Shown one piece after another: positions 58,712-64,000 of a DNA stretch of 64,000 nucleotides. Source of the stretch: Dermanyssus gallinae (Eukaryota > Arthropoda > Arachnida > Mesostigmata > Dermanyssidae); assembly GCA_003439945.1 (NCBI GenBank), contig QVRM01005607.1:496001-560000 (forward strand), given 5' to 3'. A program made the position numbers and the translations under genes. Position 1 is the stretch's first letter. Each line of letters starts with the position of its first letter. Below the pieces are notes generated by a model. The model was given only the letters and a program-made list of their open reading frames with translations, had not been told where the DNA came from and searched no databases.

Positions 58712-58900
58712 ATGCAGTTATCAATTGCATAAGTAGGAGTGCAACGAACGGTTTAACAATGGCGGCAAGAACGACAACAACAAGAAGGGAAACAACAGCT
58801 GCAGCAGCAGCAACAACAACAACAGGATTAACATCATCAGTAACAACAACAACAGTAACTACCACAATAGCGACAATAAAATAAAATGCATGTTATAACA
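56480..58900. other. GC-richer island with CAA/CAG/GTT/AGT runs; no gene recognised
   Basis: GTT/GTC runs lie at 56830-56920, (TA)n at 57071-57104, (CT)n then (TA)n at about 57450-57498, AGT runs at 57541-57585, CAA/CAG/GAC runs at 58000-58140, CAG runs at 58225-58262, (TTA)n at 58335-58355, and CAA/CAG runs at 58780-58875. Frames up to 168 codons on both strands, such as poly-Q or poly-V readings, follow from these runs and have no domain. Confidence 0.5.
58672..58711. repeat. (TA)n microsatellite
   Basis: A TA-rich array of about 40 bp with TAAAT interruptions. Confidence 0.9.
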
Positions 58901-60074
58901 AAATAAATATCAACAATTCACATATGGGACATAATCTCATGATCACAATCACAGCGAAGGCACCATTACCTCTAGGAACCATGAAGAGGGTCATATTAAC
59001 CTTAAGACATAACCTTAAGATGGCGGCTCTCTCTCGTAGGTCATCTGAGGGCATCCGCGTGCCGAATAAATAGAACCACGAAAGGTTACTCAGACATGAT
59101 AGACATGCATTCGCCAAGCCGGCTGTCTTTTAGCAGACTGCAGGCGCCCACTGGTGGCCTATTTCGCTAGAGCAGGCGACTGACTTAGTAGCCATTCGGT
59201 GCCATTGATACTGCGCGGCTCGATCGCCGTCCATTTAGAAATTGATGTTACCACGTGTGGTCGAGATAGCTGAATTAAGAACAAGCTGTAGCACTGTCGG
59301 TAAGATAGTCTGTTAGAGTCGGTGTGCGGCTCTGGCTGTCGTTGCTGAATGCGATGCCGACACGACAAAAATCGGGCAGGCAGATGTATTTTTGTTCATT
59401 TTTTTTGGTAACCTACAAAATTAAAATTTTAGAAAAATTCAGTAAACATAATATGGTTATGCCTATACTATACTGCCTCCATGTTATGTTTAATCTCATG
59501 GATACGACCGAGCGCTTTCACTCTAAAATCAAGTCCGTAAAGCTACGCTACGGGCTATCGGTACCACTACTGTTTATTCGAAAAGAAAGTCACGTTCGTG
59601 CAAATTTGCGTTTCTAGTGACCGTATCGACTAGTCGTCTTCTTTTTGATATGCTTAGAGTATTCAACGTGTAACTGCGCCGAGGAGTGCGTGAATGTTTC
59701 CACCTGCTCTAAGCCTGGCGTTAGTGAAGCCCGCTTTATCTTGACGCATTTTTACTGCTTCTGGGTGTCTCTTCATGGTCTCTTTCTTAATACAGAAACA
59801 ATATTATCCTTTATTAGGTAAAATCGCAATAACACCATGTCCTGCTGATTACCGAAGGCGCTGTGAGGTATGAGGTACGTGATTGGATCGTACCCCGTAG
59901 AAGGGTCACCGAGTGTGTGGGTTGTTTGGTCATAGGCAACCAAGTAAAAACTACTGCCGGTTGTGCTAGAAACTCGTAAAACCTTATTGTTTGTTTATTT
60001 TTCTTATTACTCTATTCCACTGAATTGCTACTATTTTTTTCCGACAGTTAACCTCGGCGGTGTCGAGTCCATAG

Positions 60075-60075
<1 letters not shown>
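58900..60075. other. No gene seen
   Basis: Unique-looking, AT-richer DNA. A frame at 59324-59617 (97 codons) has no known motif. Confidence 0.4.

Positions 60076-60078
<3 letters not shown>

Positions 60079-60126
<48 letters not shown>
60079..60126. repeat. (TA)n microsatellite
   Basis: A TA array of about 46 bp. Confidence 0.95.
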
Positions 60127-60128
<2 letters not shown>

Positions 60129-60627
60129 AATGGGATAATTTAAGCATTAAATCGATGTTGGCTAGATTTGTAATAATATTTCCATAGGTCATTTTTCCTC
60201 TCATCCCATGTTGGACTCCCGATAGGATAGGGTGTTAACAGAAAATAAATGTTACGGGCTGATGTATAGTCTGTATTATTTTATTTGTTCTGGGGCGGTT
60301 TTGGGAATGCATGGTGCACATCGCTGAAAGTCTTTGCAACTAATCTAGGACCCACTAACCCATTTTGAGGGAGACGTCTTTAAAGCCCGTGTTTCTCAAA
60401 TTCCGAATCATGTGATGCCGTATGTTGGAGCAATCGCGTTCGATGCAGTAACATTTTGCGATTTAGCCCACAAAATATATTCAGGAGAATACGCATGCGG
60501 ATAATTTAAGCATCAAATCGAAGTTAGTTTTGATTTGTAATATTATTTCCATAAGTAATTTTTCCCCTCCTCCCATGTTGTACTCCCCATAGGATCCGGT
60601 GTTAACAGAAAAGAAACGTTACGGTAT
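60123..60627. repeat. Direct duplication of about 140 bp around a LINE 3' end
   Basis: The segment 60123-60262 recurs at 60489-60627 with about 15 to 25 percent differences by eye. Shared blocks are ggataatttaagcat, aatcgatgtt/aatcgaagtt, atttccata, cctc/tcccatgttg and ggtgttaacagaaaa. The intervening part holds a segment resembling the LINE 3' end inserted at 2915-3058 (ttgggaatgcatggtgcac, acccactaacc, 60301-60360). Confidence 0.75.
60285..60372 (-). mobile_element. LINE 3'-end remnant (relative of the 2915-3058 insert)
   Basis: Plus-strand ttgggaatgcatggtgcac (60301-60319) and acccactaacc (60350-60360) match ttcgggaatgcatgatgcac (about 2932) and acccactaaac (2994-3004) in the earlier insert, in the same order and with similar spacing. 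It is minus-oriented. No target duplication was identified. Confidence 0.6.
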
Positions 60628-60639
60628 TAATAGCTTACT

Positions 60640-61030
60640 TGGCATATGGTAACCATATTAAAAAGCAAACCACTAACAATTTGGTACCAGGACTAATGGA
60701 GTTTTTTTTCTTACGTTCGATTCATCGAGAGCGGATGTGCTGTGGATATGCTTTTCTAAATTGGTCGCATTAGTTAAGTTTAAGTGACTCGTCTACAGTG
60801 ATCGCTACCACAGTGATTGCCTGTACCTGAGTGTAGCTGAGTGTTGATTGCTGCGCATTATAGTTTCTGAAGTGTTTTATAGGCCCGAAGCGTGCCCAAG
60901 AGTTGTAACCTCCTTTAGCATGCAAGGCTATTTGTGTTCGTTCTGATTGAAAACTCGCAAATCATCTCTGTTGACATGTGGCAACAATCGTCAGTGTTTG
61001 CTAGATGCTACGGCGTGCGGTAGTGGCAAC
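60640..61030. other. No gene seen
   Basis: Unique-looking DNA with no supported feature. Confidence 0.4.
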
Positions 61031-61031
61031 A

Positions 61032-61113
61032 GACAGCATAGCCTACGTGGTGGCGCAAGGGATCGCCAGCTAAACGGCCACGGTTTGAAACCCGCACAGT
61101 GTTCTTTTTTTTT
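61032..61113 (+). repeat. Possible tRNA-like pol III unit with oligo-T end
   Basis: tagcctacgtg (61039-61049) matches the A-box pattern and ggtttgaaacc (61082-61092) the B-box pattern with one mismatch, 32 bp apart. A T9 run follows at 61105-61113. The arms do not fold into a tRNA, so this is at most a decayed SINE head or tRNA pseudogene. Confidence 0.4.
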
Positions 61114-61700
61114 ATCCACGCTAGTAAAAGCGCATTAGTGAGTAATTCTGTGTTGATTTAGCTGGTTACTGCGAGAACTTTTAGCGGAAAGCCGCTAAGA
61201 TGCCGCCCGGCAATTTAGCAGGGCCTTTGCCTCCACCTACCCTGGACATAGCTCGAATGCGGCAGTGCGCGCCTTTTGTGTCTGCGTCTCATGAATATCC
61301 ACCAACGGGAACAACAAAGAACGTCGGATCTATCCGACAATGGGTCATAAGAAACGAGCTCGGCATACCAACCAAGCATTGGCTCCAAACGAAGAAAGCC
61401 AGCTTTGTCACCAGAAAGCGAAGTGATCACAAGCCGAAACTCAGGATTTGTGATTGTAAGATCCCGCAGGAAGAAGAACTCTTCAATTAGAACAATGAAA
61501 ATTAGATACACTAAAGGAATATTTATTGAAGGGATCGGTGGGTGCATCCAATGAAGTAATTAGAAGGAAAAATACGTCAGAATGTACTGAAACAGAATTC
61601 CCCGAGGGTTCATTGCTAATTATGTACGCACAAATTTACCTTGTCATTTAAGTCAAAGATATTCGGGAACAGAAAGCCGATCATATTGTAGCTTCCTGAT
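61114..61700. other. No gene seen
   Basis: A frame at 61200-61490 (96 codons) starts MPPGNLAGPLPPPTL and is opposed by a frame at 61215-61547 on the minus strand. Neither matches a family I recognise. Confidence 0.35.
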
Positions 61701-62230
61701 ATTGAGTCAACTCAGAAGTTGTTACCAGTCATCAGCCCTGGAGAACCTGAGTCGTCCAGTACGAAAGCTTCCCGTGTCGGCGGCTATACCATTCCCTGAG
61801 GTTCGGTATCAGACTCTTGGTCCAGCTCCCTGTGGTGCGCTCATTTCTCATGCCAGGCCGATATGGTGGCACTCCTGGCCCTGGTGAGATCCAGACTTTC
61901 GTCTAGATACATTTTACTTCTTTCAGCGAGGTCCCATGACAGCATCTTGGCTAGCACCAGGACAGCTTCGGTCGAGACTGTTTGATACGCCCGGCTTACC
62001 CTGATTGCCAGCGTTCGTTGGGTCAACCTTACTGCCCCCCTATTTTTCACCGTCCGCATTTCCATGTCCCCCCAGGCTGGGTCTGCGTATAGCGCCGTTG
62101 ATTCGGCCACCGTGGCCAGGAGCCTTCTTATCTCCTTAGTCACCCCACCGACCCTAGCATGATCCGCGCCAGGTTCAGGGAGACCCTTTGGGCCTTTTCG
62201 GCCACGTACTTCACGTGCGTCAGAATATGT
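61700..62230 (-). pseudogene. R1/jockey-type LINE ORF2 C-terminal fragment
   Basis: On the minus strand the frame runs HVKYVAEKAQRVSLNLARIM (about 62219-62160), then EIRRLLATVAESTALYADPAW and RTLAIRVSRAYQTVSTEAVLVLAKMLSWDL (62137-61935). These match the same positions in the intact LINE ORF2 (RRLLMSVAESIALFGSPVW, RIIQAYRTVSTNSALVLAGALPWDL) but with clear divergence. A frame change near 62145 joins the two parts. The zinc-binding C-terminus is not visible. It is a different R1-type subfamily and is dead. Confidence 0.75.
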
Positions 62231-64000
62231 TAGTATCCTGTTTGGTTGCTGCTACAATGTCTCTCGCTCGTCGAAGAGGCCTTGATCGAAATAAAAATTC
62301 CCTCGCTGTATTAGCAGCCATGCGATTAATCTGCTCTTCTATTCTGCCGCATGATCTTCCGCGATTACAACCCGATTTCCCACTGGTTTAATAAACGCCA
62401 CTTTTCCTGGTCGATCGGTTAAACTTAGCCGCAATATAGGCTCCTCTGCTGTTGCAGCGGTTACTGCCGTCGCTGCTGCTGCTGCTCTTCGCCCACGGTT
62501 AGCATTTTTTCCTTCTTGCTCCTGATTCCCCCCTCTTTTTGTTCATCACGGTTCTAAAAGTCGGGTCAACGGAACTTCGTCTTCGCTATTTGATGAGGAT
62601 TTACAAAAAATACACATTTTAACTGAAACGGCAGCTTTCAACGAGTACAAGTCTGAATGGGAGTATAAGATGGCAGATATTGACCTGCTTTTTTTATAAA
62701 ACCCAGACTTCTCTCTCTCGCACTTCTCCCGTGTGGCCGTTGCCCCGCATCCTTTATCGCGGTGTTGCTGTTGTTGTTCCTCTGTTGCTTGCGTCTGCTG
62801 CCGCCCTTCACCCCTGCTGCACCACCCTCTTCGTCTTACCTTTATTTTTCCTCCTCTTCGGCACTGTGGCTTAAGTCTAACACCACTGCCCCTCCCCCCT
62901 TCAACGCCACACCTATTTTCCTCATCTGCTCTTCCCAAATAATTTGTTTCATTTCTTCGACATCAGCCGCTACCGTTGACTTTGTTTCCTCGCTACAGCT
63001 CGGCTAGTCTCTCTTAGTATATCAACTCCTTCGTTGCTGTCACAGCCACGGATTCGTTGTTTATTATCGTCGTTTAATTTTTGCTTGACTTCATTGAGTA
63101 TTACGACCACCACCAGCTCGTACTGTATCACTACAACGCGCTTCTCCCTCTCCCCTAGCTTGGGGCTATCTGTAGCAATGCTTCGCCAGCGATCCTGCAT
63201 GGATTGAGCCGTATCGCACCATGCTTTACCGCTTTTCTTCGCCAGCTCCATCTCCGCTGTCAGCCGCGGTTTGATGTCACAGGCGGCGCAGTCTGTGTAT
63301 GGAGTCTGCCTATATGGAGCTGCACTCAGTCAACTTCCCTTTGGTAACACTTCTTCACAATTACATACCGACAGTAAACTGGATGGCACATATCTTAAGC
63401 TACGACTGCGTATGGAGCCTGAGAGATTCATCGTTGAGACCCGGCAACGATCCAGCGTACTGGCCATACGTAGCACGTACACCTAAACATGTTCTAAATA
63501 AACACACAACTTCACTGCAATGCAGATCTTTGAATTTGTGCTCTCGGGTAGGAAACTCAAAACTATCGACACTTAGCTCTTATCTTCGGATGCTCCACCA
63601 CTTCCTCTACTGGCACAGAACCCAGCAAATACGTCCTTTTCAACAATTCACTCAAAATCACTATACCTAACTCGCTACCTGATTTACTTACTTATAAACT
63701 TGTGTAACACATGTTTGTACGTTTTACGATGCAAAATGTGAGCACTTGTTTTTTGTATCATCAAACCCTTTGAAGATGTCTCCTCCTCAAAAAAATTTGA
63801 GCACGAAACGGAGGGCAAGGTACGGAAGGACTATGAAGTTAGTAGGGTATAAGACCCCACGCAAAATCCAACAACTTGCGTCTGGAAGCGAAGCATATAA
63901 GCACAGATGTATGCAGTCGAGCGTTGTTACGGCGGAAGAGGTCCCTACAATTGCACAGTTGCGTTTTGCGACGATGGCCTGCCTCAAGCGGTTGAACAAT
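62230..64000. other. No gene supported; possible older LINE 5' part
   Basis: Minus-strand frames at 62546-62938 and 62970-63251 are charged and helix-like (QYELVVVVILNEVKQKLND), which could be a remnant of LINE ORF1. No zinc knuckle is seen. The end of the window (63700-64000) shows nothing recognisable. Confidence 0.3.

Noticed and set aside
61032..61113. A tRNA gene with oligo-T terminator
   Set aside because: Box-like motifs exist, but the T arm and acceptor do not fold.
63000..63600. 5' untranslated region of another R1-type LINE
   Set aside because: Only a vague resemblance in base composition to 53244-53755. No shared blocks long enough to be convincing.

Overview
This is a eukaryotic, repeat-dominated genomic window, most likely from an arthropod. 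The reasons are R1-type (arthropod-typical) LINEs, a mariner fossil, a Ty3/Gypsy fossil, tRNA-derived SINEs, more than twenty long (TA)n arrays and many CAA/CAG/GTT trinucleotide runs. There are no bacterial-style operons and no rRNA. I could not recognise a single host protein-coding gene. Most long open frames are low-complexity readings of microsatellites or trinucleotide runs. The species cannot be named from the sequence alone.

Layout. 1-600: low-complexity DNA with a G19 tract. 1806-3527: decayed R1-type LINE fragment (minus), itself hit by a 144-bp LINE 3' end flanked by a 12-bp target duplication. 4348-4986: rearranged copy of a long-inverted-repeat DNA element, bordered on both sides by TA-rich simple repeats. 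5300-7900, 12500-14900, 20650-21760, 41150-42500, 43580-45240 and 56480-58900: islands of GC-richer, trinucleotide-rich DNA without a recognisable gene. 11031-11195, 18983-19150 and 24010-24181: three copies of one tRNA-derived SINE family, with a second tRNA-headed SINE beside the third. 15880-17480: LINE remnants. 17880-18850: mariner transposase fossil. 22750-23530: LINE reverse-transcriptase remnant. 27749-30620: Ty3/Gypsy fossil (gag-like, RT, RNase H, integrase) interrupted by a 5'-truncated LINE with target duplication. 30880-33886: nearly whole LINE with one in-frame stop and one frameshift. 34200-35280: decayed LINE endonuclease. 35350-35480: integrase-core fragment. 40065-40870: second long-inverted-repeat element. 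47594-53755: complete R1-type LINE with intact ORF1 and ORF2, poly-A tail and perfect 13-bp target duplication. 53870-54990: older LINE of another type. 55945-56295: compact nest of inverted repeats. 61700-62230: another R1-type LINE fragment.

How the parts relate. The window is a layered record of transposition. An old Gypsy copy was hit by an R1-type LINE. An old R1-type LINE fragment was hit by another R1-type 3' end. A young, intact R1-type LINE landed about 110 bp from an older LINE. The SINEs carry pol III A and B boxes. The intact LINE is the only element with the full coding set seen here for autonomous movement. The long-inverted-repeat DNA element has no visible transposase, so it is probably non-autonomous.
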